Below, piece after piece: positions 10,090-18,537 of a stretch of DNA of 64,000 nt. Position 1 is the stretch's first letter, and every line of letters begins with the position of its first letter. The notes under the pieces were generated by a model. The model saw nothing but the letters and a program-made list of their open reading frames with translations. It was not told the origin of the DNA and did no database searches. Origin of the DNA: Candidatus Krumholzibacteriia bacterium. GTDB lineage: Bacteria; Krumholzibacteriota; Krumholzibacteriia; JAJRXK01. The position numbers and the translations under genes are program-made. The stretch is taken from assembly GCA_029932915.1 (NCBI GenBank), contig JAOZPE010000013.1, positions 1 through 64,000 of the forward strand, read 5' to 3'.

Positions 10090-10206
10090 GTGTCTTTTCA
10101 GGGAATGCGCCGTGGAGTAAAGTGCCGCTGCGGGGCAAGACATGGTCCAAGTGGGGACTGCGCTCGCGGGGACCACCCCGGCCGCTCAATCATGGAATCC
10201 TGAGGC

Positions 10207-11343
10207 ATGGCCGCAAACCCTTTTCGTTTCGGAACTCCCATCGATGAAGCCCTGCTCATCGACCGCGAGCAGGAGCGCGAGCAGCTCCTCCGCCAACTGC
10301 GTCTGGCCAAGGGCCTGGCCGTGGTCGGGCCGCGCGGCACGGGCAAGAGCAGTCTCCTGCGGGCGGTGGCCGCGTCGTGCCGCGCCGAGAACATGGACGT
10401 GGCGTGGGTCGACCTGTTGCCGGCCATCAATTCCCGCCGCTTCGCCGAGCTCTATGCCTCGGCCCTCACGCTGGAACCTTCGCACACCGTCGAGGACATG
10501 CGCGAGGCGATGCGCCGTCTCATCCCCCACTTCTCTCCGCGGGTCACGATCAGCGGTGAGGGCCGTCCCGCTCTCCAATTGGATCTGTGGGATCGCGAGA
10601 GGGACATCCAGGCGCTGATGGATCGCATCTTCGAGGTTCCCGGGGAGATGCAGGCGCGCAGCGGCCGGCCGCTGGTGGTGGTCTTCGACGACTTCGAGGA
10701 TCTGCTGTCCACCGACCAGGACGATCTCCTGCGCAATCTGGCTGCGGCCGTGCGCAAGCAGATCGAGGTGGCCTACGTCTTCGTGCTGCGGCGCGACGCG
10801 ACGCTGCGCCGCACCTTCCTCGAGCCCCGCAGCCCCTTCTACCGCCTGGCCGAGCCGATGAAGATCGAGCCGGTGCCGGCCGGTGAGATGAGCCAGGGTC
10901 TGCAGGTGCTCTTCGAGGAACAGGGGGTCGCGATCGAGCACGAATTGGTCTACGAGATCCTCACCGTCGCCGCCCACGTTCCCCACTACGTGCAGATGCT
11001 GGCCCACACGGTCTTCGAGGAAGCGCGTGAGGAGGGCCGGGCGAGGATGGAACACCTCAAGGCGGCCATCTCCCACGTGTTGGAGAGCCAGGCCTACGCC
11101 TTCAAGTTCCAGTGGGACCAGCTCTCACCGCACCAGAAGAACCTCGCGCTGGCCATTGCACAGGGACACACCGAGAAACTGCATTCACAATTGATGGTCG
11201 TGCGCCTGGGACTGGGATCGCCCAGCACGGTGGCGAAGAACCTGAAGGCGCTCGACGCACGGGAGATCCTGCGGCGCACCGAAGAGGAGATCCGTTTCGT
11301 CGACCCCTTCTTCGGTCTCTGGCTGCAGCGGAGAATGGCCTGA
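10207..11343 (+). CDS. AAA family ATPase (orc1/cdc6-like fold)
   Basis: Walker A VVGPRGTGKSSLLRAV, Walker B LVVVFDDFEDLL, C-terminal wHTH-like region. Confidence 0.75.
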   Translation: MAANPFRFGTPIDEALLIDREQEREQLLRQLRLAKGLAVVGPRGTGKSSLLRAVAASCRAENMDVAWVDLLPAINSRRFAELYASALTLEPSHTVEDMREAMRRLIPHFSPRVTISGEGRPALQLDLWDRERDIQALMDRIFEVPGEMQARSGRPLVVVFDDFEDLLSTDQDDLLRNLAAAVRKQIEVAYVFVLRRDATLRRTFLEPRSPFYRLAEPMKIEPVPAGEMSQGLQVLFEEQGVAIEHELVYEILTVAAHVPHYVQMLAHTVFEEAREEGRARMEHLKAAISHVLESQAYAFKFQWDQLSPHQKNLALAIAQGHTEKLHSQLMVVRLGLGSPSTVAKNLKALDAREILRRTEEEIRFVDPFFGLWLQRRMA

Positions 11344-11349
11344 CTCGCC

Positions 11350-13341
11350 GTGTCCCTGATCACCCTGCAGAACGCCGGATTCGATTACGGCCGCCAGGTC
11401 ATCCTCGACGGTGTCAATCTCACCATCCATGCCGGCGAGCGCTACGGCCTGGTGGGGGTGAACGGAGCGGGCAAGAGCACCCTCATCCGTCTGTTGGCCC
11501 ACGAGCTCGAACCCCTGCGCGGGCAGATCCAGAGGGCGTCGAGGGTGAGGGTGGGATACCTCACCCAGGACACCCGGCTGGAGAGCGACGAGGGACTACT
11601 GGAGGCGGTGTGCAACACGGCCTTCGCCGAGATCCTCGAGCTCGAACGGGATCTGGAGGAGCTCACCCGGCGCATGGGTGAAGGCGAGGATACGCCGGAG
11701 CTGCTGGAGGAATATGGTCGCCTGCACGAGCGCTTCGAGGCGGCCGACGGCTACACCCTGCGCGCACGCTGTGAAACCGCGCTCATGGGATTGGGATTCT
11801 CCACCGGCCGTTTCGACCAGGCGGTCTCCACCCTCAGCGGCGGACAGAAGCGCCGGGCCGCCCTCGCCGCGGTCCTCTTGGGCGGCTTCGACGTGTTGCT
11901 GCTCGACGAGCCCACGAACCATCTCGATCTGGACGCGCGCGAGTGGCTGGAGGAGAACCTGGTGGCCCGGCCGGGGGCGATGATCGCCATCTCCCACGAC
12001 CGCGCCTTCCTGGACAACACCACCGACTTCACCCTGCACCTGTACAACGGCCGGCTCGACCGCTTCCAGGGAAACTACACGAAGTTCATGCGGCAGTGGG
12101 TGGAGCAGAAGGCCCAATGGGAGGAGCGCTTCCGCCGCCAGCAGGAGAAGATCACCCGGACCGAGGCGTTCATCCGCAAGAACATCGCCGGACAGCGAAC
12201 CTCCCAGGCCAAGAGCCGGCGCAAGCAGTTGGCCAGGATGGACCGGATCGAGGCGCCGCCCAGCGAGGGCCGCAGCTACCACTTCGATTTCAAGCCGGCG
12301 AGATCGAGTGGACAGGTGGTCTTCGAGGCCAAGGGCTTGACTCAGCGCTTCGGCGATCTCCTGTTGTATCGGAAGCTCGACTTCCAGATCCTGCGGGGAG
12401 AGAAGGTGGGGGTCATCGGTCCCAACGGAACCGGGAAGACCACCCTGCTGCGTGCGCTGACCCGGGAGATCGTTCCCACCGAGGGGACGATCGTCACCGG
12501 CCACAACGTCGACATCGGCTACTACGACCAGAACCTCAGCCTGGTGAACGACGCCAACACGGTCCTGGGCGAGCTGCGCGCGCTCGATCCCATGGCCAGC
12601 GACGGCGATCTGCGATCGCTGTTGGCTGCCTTCGGTTTCGACGAGGACATGATCGACCAGCCGATCCGTTCACTGAGCGGCGGTGAGCGGGCGAGGTTGT
12701 CTCTGCTGCATCTGATCTTCGAGCGGCACAACACCCTCCTGCTGGACGAGCCCACGAACCACCTGGACACCGACAGCCGGGAGGCCCTGGAAGCCGCGCT
12801 GGTGGACTATCCGGGCACGATCATCTGTGTGTCCCACGACCGCTACTTCCTCAACCGCATCGTCGATCGCATCTTCGCCTTCGAGACCCGCACCGGTGGA
12901 GGCATCGATGGCGACGGGGCGGTCGTGGGGGTTCGGCAATACCTGGGCAACTACGACGACTACCGCAGGAAGAAGAAGCAGGAGGAAGAAGAGCGGCGGA
13001 CGGCCCCGGAGGGAGCCCGGGACGAGACGCCGCCGGCCAATCGCCCGGCCGATCCCCAGGCCACGCGTCCGCCCACGCCGATCCCCACCGACGGCTCGGT
13101 GCGCAAGCGGCAGTTGAGCAAGAACCAGTTGCAGAGGATCCGCCGGGAGATCCAGGATCTCGAAGAGGAGATCGCCCTGCTCGAGGAGGACATCGAGCTG
13201 TTGGGAAGGAAGATGAGTACGGGAAAGCTCGAAGGTGCCGCGCTGGCCAAGGCGGCACAGGACGTGGCCAGGCTTCAGGCGATCCTCGAGGAGAAGATGC
13301 AGCGGTGGGAGGAACGGAATCGCCTGATGGAGCGCTCGTAG
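11350..13341 (+). CDS. ABC-F family ATP-binding protein
   Basis: Two ABC domains (GVNGAGKSTLIRLL...LSGGQKRRAALA...LLLDEPTNHLDLDAREWLEE; GPNGTGKTTLLRAL...LSGGERARLSLL), no TM segments, GTG start, C-terminal coiled coil. Confidence 0.93.
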   Translation: MSLITLQNAGFDYGRQVILDGVNLTIHAGERYGLVGVNGAGKSTLIRLLAHELEPLRGQIQRASRVRVGYLTQDTRLESDEGLLEAVCNTAFAEILELERDLEELTRRMGEGEDTPELLEEYGRLHERFEAADGYTLRARCETALMGLGFSTGRFDQAVSTLSGGQKRRAALAAVLLGGFDVLLLDEPTNHLDLDAREWLEENLVARPGAMIAISHDRAFLDNTTDFTLHLYNGRLDRFQGNYTKFMRQWVEQKAQWEERFRRQQEKITRTEAFIRKNIAGQRTSQAKSRRKQLARMDRIEAPPSEGRSYHFDFKPARSSGQVVFEAKGLTQRFGDLLLYRKLDFQILRGEKVGVIGPNGTGKTTLLRALTREIVPTEGTIVTGHNVDIGYYDQNLSLVNDANTVLGELRALDPMASDGDLRSLLAAFGFDEDMIDQPIRSLSGGERARLSLLHLIFERHNTLLLDEPTNHLDTDSREALEAALVDYPGTIICVSHDRYFLNRIVDRIFAFETRTGGGIDGDGAVVGVRQYLGNYDDYRRKKKQEEEERRTAPEGARDETPPANRPADPQATRPPTPIPTDGSVRKRQLSKNQLQRIRREIQDLEEEIALLEEDIELLGRKMSTGKLEGAALAKAAQDVARLQAILEEKMQRWEERNRLMERS

Positions 13342-13426
13342 GGCAGGGGTGAATTGGCCGGGGCCGCATACGAACGATCGATCTATTTTGGTCGGTCCGA
13401 TTTCAATTGGACCCTTCCCTTTGTGA

Positions 13427-13466
13427 TCCCCATATTCAGGTGAGTCGTGGTCCCCATATTCAGGTG
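13427..13466. repeat. 16-bp perfect direct repeat TCCCCATATTCAGGTG x2, 24-bp period, upstream of PEPCK gene
   Basis: Copies at 13427-13442 and 13451-13466. Confidence 0.7.
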
Positions 13467-13536
13467 GGATTTGCCCGAAGATCATTGATTCATGTCAGAT
13501 TCGCCCAGATGAGGCGGGTTCAACGAGGAGGCAGCA

Positions 13537-15498
13537 ATGCTGGAGCTGAAGAAGGGCGTGGACATCCTCTCGGCAGTGGGGGGAATCGATTCCATCGCCG
13601 ATGCCTGGAAGGTGATCCGGGAGAAACTGGACGACGAGCACCAGGCGAGGCTGTCGAAGATCAAGACCGAGGATGCCATCCTGAAGATCGCCAACGCCAT
13701 TGCATGCTGCCAGCCGGACTCGGTCTACATCTCGACCGGCAGCCCCGAGGACATGGAGAACGTGCGGCGGATGAGTCTGGAGAAGGGCGAGGAGAAGCCC
13801 TTGGCGATGAAGGACCACACCATCCACTTCGACCTGCCCGAGGAGCAGGGTCGTATCGTGGACCGCACCTACTACATCTACAACGAGGGTGATCCGGTCA
13901 GCAGCCTGGGCCAGAAGCTGCCCCGCGACGAGGCCCTCGACTATGTGAAGAAGTACATGACCGGCATCATGAAGGGCAAGACCATGATGGTCGGCTTCTT
14001 CAGCCGTGGTCCCGCCGGCGCCAAGATGGCCATCCCCGCCATCGAGATCACCTCGTCGACCTACGTCATGCACTCCGCGGACATCCTGTACCGTCATTGC
14101 TTCCATGACTTCGACAAGCAGGTGGAGATCTCCGGCACCTTCATGACCAACGTGCACAGTGAAGGTCCCAATCGCCCCGAGGATCTGCCCAACGCCCGCG
14201 TGTTCATGGATCGCAGTTGGCTCACGACCTACTCGATGTTCTGCACCTATGCCGGCAACACCCTGCTCCTGAAGAAGGGCAACCACCGTTTCGCCGTCGA
14301 TCTGGCCGTGTACTACGGCAAGGGCGAGGAACTCTCCGAGCACATGTTCATCACCGGCATGAAGGAGAAGAGCGGGCGGATCACCTGGTTCTCCGGCGCC
14401 GCCCCCAGTGGATGCGGCAAGACCACCACGGCCATGGCCGGCACCGAATTCGTCGGCGATGACCTGGCCCAGATGTGGATCGCCGAGGACGGGACCCTGC
14501 GCGCGATCAACCCCGAGCAGGGCATCTTCGGCATCGTGGCCGATGTGAACTGGGAGGGCGACCCCTACCTGATGAAGTGCCTGCGCGAGGAGGGCACCGA
14601 GGTCATCTGGTCGAACGTGCTCGTCGACGACAAGGGCGTGCCCCATTGGACGGGCAACGGAGAGGAGCACCCCGATCACGGCATCAACTTCCAGGGTGAA
14701 TGGTACAAGGGGAAGAAGGATGCCAACGGCAAGGAGATCCCCATCTCCCATCCGAACGCCCGTTGCACCCTGCGTTGCAGCGCCATCGGCAACTTCAGTA
14801 CCGAGGTCGGCGACGATCCCAAGGGTGCCCAGGTGAAGGTCGTGACCTACTCCGGCCGCGACGCGGACACCATGCCCCCCGTCTGGGTGGGCAAGAATTC
14901 GGAGCACGGTGTGGTCATCGGCGCCTCGGTCGTGTCGGCGGCTACGGCGACTGAGGTCGGGGCCAGCGGTGTGAAGCGCCAGCCCTGGGCCAACGCTCCG
15001 TTCATTCCCGGTTCGCTGGCCGACTACATGCGGGCCCAGTTCGAGTTCTTCGGCAACACGAAGTTCTCCGACGCGGGCAAGCCGGTCCTGGCGGGCCTGA
15101 ACTACTTCCTCACCAGCGAGGCCCGAGGGGGCAACGAGGGCAAGAAGCTCCTGGGTGAGAAGCGCGATGTGAAGGCCTGGTTGACCTGGCTCGCTCGTTT
15201 CGCCCATGGCGACTACAAGGGCATCGAGACGCCCATCGGCTACATTCCTCTCTACGAAGACCTGAAGGAGACCTTCGCCGAGACCATCCAGAAGGAGTAC
15301 CCGCGCGAACTGTACGAGATGCAGTTCTCCATCTACACCGACCTCATCCAGGCCCGCATCGACCTGCAGCGGGAGGCCTTCGGCAAGGAGGAGAACCTTC
15401 CCGAGCAGTTGTTCCAGGTCTATGACGAGTGGGAGGCCGGCTTGAAGGAACTCCGGGACAAGTTCGGTCCGGTGGTCAAGCCCTCTCAGCTCGGCTGA
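13537..15498 (+). CDS. pckG: phosphoenolpyruvate carboxykinase (GTP)
   Basis: Length ~653 aa; kinase loop FSGAAPSGCGKTTTAMAGTEFVGDDLAQMWIAEDGTLRAINPEQGIFGI typical of the GTP-dependent family. Confidence 0.9.
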   Translation: MLELKKGVDILSAVGGIDSIADAWKVIREKLDDEHQARLSKIKTEDAILKIANAIACCQPDSVYISTGSPEDMENVRRMSLEKGEEKPLAMKDHTIHFDLPEEQGRIVDRTYYIYNEGDPVSSLGQKLPRDEALDYVKKYMTGIMKGKTMMVGFFSRGPAGAKMAIPAIEITSSTYVMHSADILYRHCFHDFDKQVEISGTFMTNVHSEGPNRPEDLPNARVFMDRSWLTTYSMFCTYAGNTLLLKKGNHRFAVDLAVYYGKGEELSEHMFITGMKEKSGRITWFSGAAPSGCGKTTTAMAGTEFVGDDLAQMWIAEDGTLRAINPEQGIFGIVADVNWEGDPYLMKCLREEGTEVIWSNVLVDDKGVPHWTGNGEEHPDHGINFQGEWYKGKKDANGKEIPISHPNARCTLRCSAIGNFSTEVGDDPKGAQVKVVTYSGRDADTMPPVWVGKNSEHGVVIGASVVSAATATEVGASGVKRQPWANAPFIPGSLADYMRAQFEFFGNTKFSDAGKPVLAGLNYFLTSEARGGNEGKKLLGEKRDVKAWLTWLARFAHGDYKGIETPIGYIPLYEDLKETFAETIQKEYPRELYEMQFSIYTDLIQARIDLQREAFGKEENLPEQLFQVYDEWEAGLKELRDKFGPVVKPSQLG

Positions 15499-15525
15499 TT
15501 TCGATCGGGATACCGACCCGAGTGG

Positions 15526-15559
15526 AAGCGCCCGGTTCTTTCGAACCGGGCGCTTTCTT
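15526..15559 (+). terminator. rho-independent terminator after pckG
   Basis: aagcgcccggttc-tttc-gaaccgggcgctt-tctt, 13-bp stem. Confidence 0.88.
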
Positions 15560-15669
15560 GTCCGCCCTCCAGCGGTGGGGTGCCGAGCCCCCGCGCCGCC
15601 ACCGGGCGGCTCGATGGTGATTTGTGGCCCATGGCGTGCCGGCTCCATTTTCTCTTTGACTTTCCCGAA

Positions 15670-15687
15670 TATCACAACATCGTGATA
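15670..15687. promoter_or_regulatory. candidate ArsR-type operator upstream of the regulator gene
   Basis: Inverted repeat TATCAC-aacatc-GTGATA 6 bp upstream of ATG at 15693. Confidence 0.5.
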
Positions 15688-15692
15688 AAACG

Positions 15693-16031
15693 ATGAATCA
15701 GGTCATTGCATCACACTTGTTTCTCGACGACCACCGGGCCTGCTCGTGGATTCGTGACTACGTCAACCACTTCGCCAACCCGGTGCGGCTCAAGGTGTTG
15801 TGTCGTTTGATGCAGGGCCCCGCCTGTGTCTCCGAGCTGGTGGAATCCACCGAAGAGAGGCAGTCCACGGTCTCCCAGCAGCTCAAGAATCTGCTGCTGG
15901 CCGGACTCATCGAGCGCGAGGGAAGGGGAACCCGGAACTACTACCGCATCGCCGATGCGACGATTCCCGAGACCATGCGCTTCCTGGCTGAGATCGCCCG
16001 CCAAGCCAGCGGGTCATCGAGGCATCGCTGA
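15693..16031 (+). CDS. ArsR-family winged-helix regulator
   Basis: FANPVRLKVLCRLMQGPACVSELVESTEERQSTVSQQLKNLLLAGLIEREGRGTRNYYRI. Confidence 0.9.
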   Translation: MNQVIASHLFLDDHRACSWIRDYVNHFANPVRLKVLCRLMQGPACVSELVESTEERQSTVSQQLKNLLLAGLIEREGRGTRNYYRIADATIPETMRFLAEIARQASGSSRHR

Positions 16032-16087
16032 TCCTGATCAACCACCCCGCCCCACGCCCGTGGGAAGAGGGGGATGGCGAGGAGATC

Positions 16088-16588
16088 ATGAGGACCATAG
16101 TGGGATTCTTCGCGGCGTTCATCACTCTGTTGGCACTGTGGCTTGCCCTGGTCGGCAACCTCGATCCGCAGGAGATCGCCGCCGGGTCGATCGTGGCGGT
16201 GGCGGTGGCCGTCATCGCCCGGGGAGCGCCCTTCACCGGCCGCAGTCTGCGTTTCCTGCACCCCCGCCGACTCGTGACGGCCCTGGTGTACATTCCCTAT
16301 CTGTTGTGGTCGATCGTGGAGTCGAACGTCGATGTGGCGTTGCGCGTCATCGATCCGTCCCTTCCCATCCGGCCCGGAATCGTTCGGGTGCGTACCCGGC
16401 TGAAGAATCCGGTGGCTCGTCTGGTGCTCGCCAATTCCATCACCTTGACCCCGGGCACCCTCACCGTGGACCTGTGTGAAGACGAGCTGTGCATTCACTG
16501 GGTGGACGTACAGGCGAGGAACATCGACGAAGCCACCAAGAAGATCGTGACCGGCTTCGAGCGTTTCCTGGAGGTGATCTTTGAATAA
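16088..16588 (+). CDS. mrpE: Na+/H+ antiporter subunit E (MrpE/MbxA-like)
   Basis: MrpE family: LVARLVLANSITLTPGTLTVDL-like NPVARLVLANSITLTPGTLTVDLCEDELCIHWVD. Confidence 0.9.
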   Translation: MRTIVGFFAAFITLLALWLALVGNLDPQEIAAGSIVAVAVAVIARGAPFTGRSLRFLHPRRLVTALVYIPYLLWSIVESNVDVALRVIDPSLPIRPGIVRVRTRLKNPVARLVLANSITLTPGTLTVDLCEDELCIHWVDVQARNIDEATKKIVTGFERFLEVIFE

Positions 16589-16847
16589 TCCAGTCTTGAT
16601 CCTCGAACTGGCCCTGGTGCTCGCCGGTGCGGCTGCGTTGCTCGCGGTGTGGCGCCTTCTGAAGGGTCCGGGTCCGTTCAACCGGGCGGTGGCCATGGAC
16701 GTGCTCGGGCTGGTGACGATGCCGATGATGGCTGCTCTCGCGCTGTACTCCGGACGCGGTATCTACCTGGACGTCGCTCTGGTCTACGCCGTGCTCTCCT
16801 TCCTCGGCGTCACCGCGCTGGCGCGCTACGCCGATCGGGGGTTGTGA
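16581..16847 (+). CDS. mrpF: antiporter subunit F (MrpF-like)
   Basis: Small 3-TM protein with RLLKGPGPFNRAVAMDVLGL; overlaps mrpE. Confidence 0.88.
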   Translation: MNNPVLILELALVLAGAAALLAVWRLLKGPGPFNRAVAMDVLGLVTMPMMAALALYSGRGIYLDVALVYAVLSFLGVTALARYADRGL

Positions 16848-16848
16848 G

Positions 16849-17193
16849 ATGGGCAACCATGAAATGATCGGCGCGGTGGTGACCCTCGTCGGTTCCGTCT
16901 TCCTCTTTCTCGGCGCGCTGGGCATCGTGCGCATGCCCGACCTCTACAACCGGATGCAGGCGGGAACGAAGGCCACGACCCTGGGCAACCTCATGGCCTT
17001 GCTCGGAATCGGTATCATCCATCCGGCATGGCTCATCAAGCTCGTTCTGATTGCACTCTTCGTTCTCATCACGAACCCTCTCTCGTCGCACGCCCTGGCA
17101 CGATCGGCCCGCCGGTCGGGGGTGCCGTTGGCGGACGTCACGGTTCGCGACGAGTACGAGGAGGTTCTGGTGGAGAAGGGAATCGAGCCATGA
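16849..17193 (+). CDS. mrpG: antiporter subunit G (MrpG-like)
   Basis: FLFLGALGIVRMPDLYNRMQAGTKATTLG...TNPLSSHALARSA. Confidence 0.9.
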   Translation: MGNHEMIGAVVTLVGSVFLFLGALGIVRMPDLYNRMQAGTKATTLGNLMALLGIGIIHPAWLIKLVLIALFVLITNPLSSHALARSARRSGVPLADVTVRDEYEEVLVEKGIEP

Positions 17194-17456
17194 ACGTCCT
17201 GTCCTTCCTCAATCTCGTCGACCTGCTGGTGTGTGCGGTCGTGTTGATCGCGGCGGGCGGCGCGGCCCTGCACCGCAACCTTCTCTCGGCGGTGGTCTTC
17301 GCCGGCGTGGCCAGCCTGGCCGTGTCCTTCCTGTTCCTGCGTCTGGCCGCACCCGATGTGGCGATGACCGAGGCCGCCATCGGAGCCGGACTGTCCACGG
17401 TGATCTTCCTGATCGCGGTGCGGCGCACCCAGGAGACCGAGGAGGAGGACCGATGA
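17190..17456 (+). CDS. MbhD/MbxD-like membrane subunit (DUF4040)
   Basis: FLRLAAPDVAMTEAAIGAGLSTVIFLIAVRRTQE; ATGA overlap with mrpG. Confidence 0.85.
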   Translation: MNVLSFLNLVDLLVCAVVLIAAGGAALHRNLLSAVVFAGVASLAVSFLFLRLAAPDVAMTEAAIGAGLSTVIFLIAVRRTQETEEEDR

Positions 17457-18157
17457 AACAGATCGTCTCCTTCCTGGCCCTGGCCACCTTGGCGGTCCTG
17501 TTGTGGAACCTGGCGCCCATCGCCATGCCCTCCGATCTGGGACCGGTCGCTTCGCACTACGTCTCCCACGGTCTGCAGGAGAATCGTGGTTCGAACCTGG
17601 TGACCTCCGTCGTGGTCAACTACCGCGGTTTCGACACCCTCGGTGAGGTCACGGTCCTCTTCCTGTCGGTGAGCGGCGTGGGTTTCGTGCTGCGCCGCCG
17701 TTCGGGCCTGAAGGTCCACCGGCAGCGTCCGGCCAGCGAGATCATCACCACCGGCGCCCGCATGCTCTTCGCTCCGACCGTGCTGTTCGGGGCCTACATC
17801 TTCGTCCATGGCCATCTGACCCCCGGCGGCGGCTTCCAGGGTGGGGCGGTGGTGGCCTCGGCGGTTCTGTTGTTGATCCTGGCTGACCGCGATCTGGTTC
17901 TGCCGCACGCCGCCCTGGGTTGGCTCGAATCGCTCTCGGGATTCGGCTTCGTCCTGGCCGGCGTGGTGGGGCTGGTGGTCAGCGGTTCCTTCCTCGCCAA
18001 CCACGGCATCATCCCCCTGGGAACCTGGAACCGGCTGCTCTCGGCCGGCATCATCCCGGTCATCTACGTCCTCATCGGACTCAAGGTGGGGTCGGAGCTG
18101 GCCGCGTTGCTCGACGTGATGGTGCATGCCGCCGATGAAGGGGAGGCACACTCATGA
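17453..18157 (+). CDS. MrpB-like subunit (MbhE+MbhF-type)
   Basis: NLVTSVVVNYRGFDTLGEVTVLFLSVSGV; FVHGHLTPGGGFQGGAVVASAVLLLILA. Confidence 0.88.
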   Translation: MKQIVSFLALATLAVLLWNLAPIAMPSDLGPVASHYVSHGLQENRGSNLVTSVVVNYRGFDTLGEVTVLFLSVSGVGFVLRRRSGLKVHRQRPASEIITTGARMLFAPTVLFGAYIFVHGHLTPGGGFQGGAVVASAVLLLILADRDLVLPHAALGWLESLSGFGFVLAGVVGLVVSGSFLANHGIIPLGTWNRLLSAGIIPVIYVLIGLKVGSELAALLDVMVHAADEGEAHS

Positions 18158-18537
18158 TGGCCGGCAATGAACTGTACGTGGCCACTGCTCTGGGTCTGAT
18201 CTTCATCGGACTGGCCACGGTCACCATCAAGCGGAATCTCATCAAGATGGTCATCGGTTTCTCGGTGGCCGATACCGGGGTCAATCTGTTGATCGTGGCT
18301 CTGGGCTGGTTTCCCAACCGCACCGCGCCCATCATCGACGACCCTTCGCTTCTCAGTGACCGGGCCACGCTCGCCGTGCGCAGTGCGGCGATCGTCGACC
18401 CGGTTCCCCAGGCGCTCGTTCTCACCGCCATCGTCATCGGCGTGGGCGTCACCGCGCTCATGCTCGCCTACGTGATCCGTCTCTACGCCACCGAGGGCAG
18501 CCTCGACGTGAGCCGCTTCGGGAGGATGAAATGGTAA
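18154..18537 (+). CDS. MrpC/NuoK-like subunit
   Basis: NLIKMVIGFSVADTGVNLLIVALGWF...DPVPQALVLTAIVIGVGVTALMLAYVIRLY. Confidence 0.9.
   Translation: MMAGNELYVATALGLIFIGLATVTIKRNLIKMVIGFSVADTGVNLLIVALGWFPNRTAPIIDDPSLLSDRATLAVRSAAIVDPVPQALVLTAIVIGVGVTALMLAYVIRLYATEGSLDVSRFGRMKW

Noticed and set aside
9846-10247. Small ORFs (9846-10247, 9908-10120, 9833-10033, 9894-10076) in the ncRNA region
   Set aside because: No consistent codon pattern or recognisable domain; the region is better explained by RNA structure.
13495-15675. 726-aa minus-strand ORF opposite pckG
   Set aside because: Shadow ORF; PEPCK motifs are on the plus strand.
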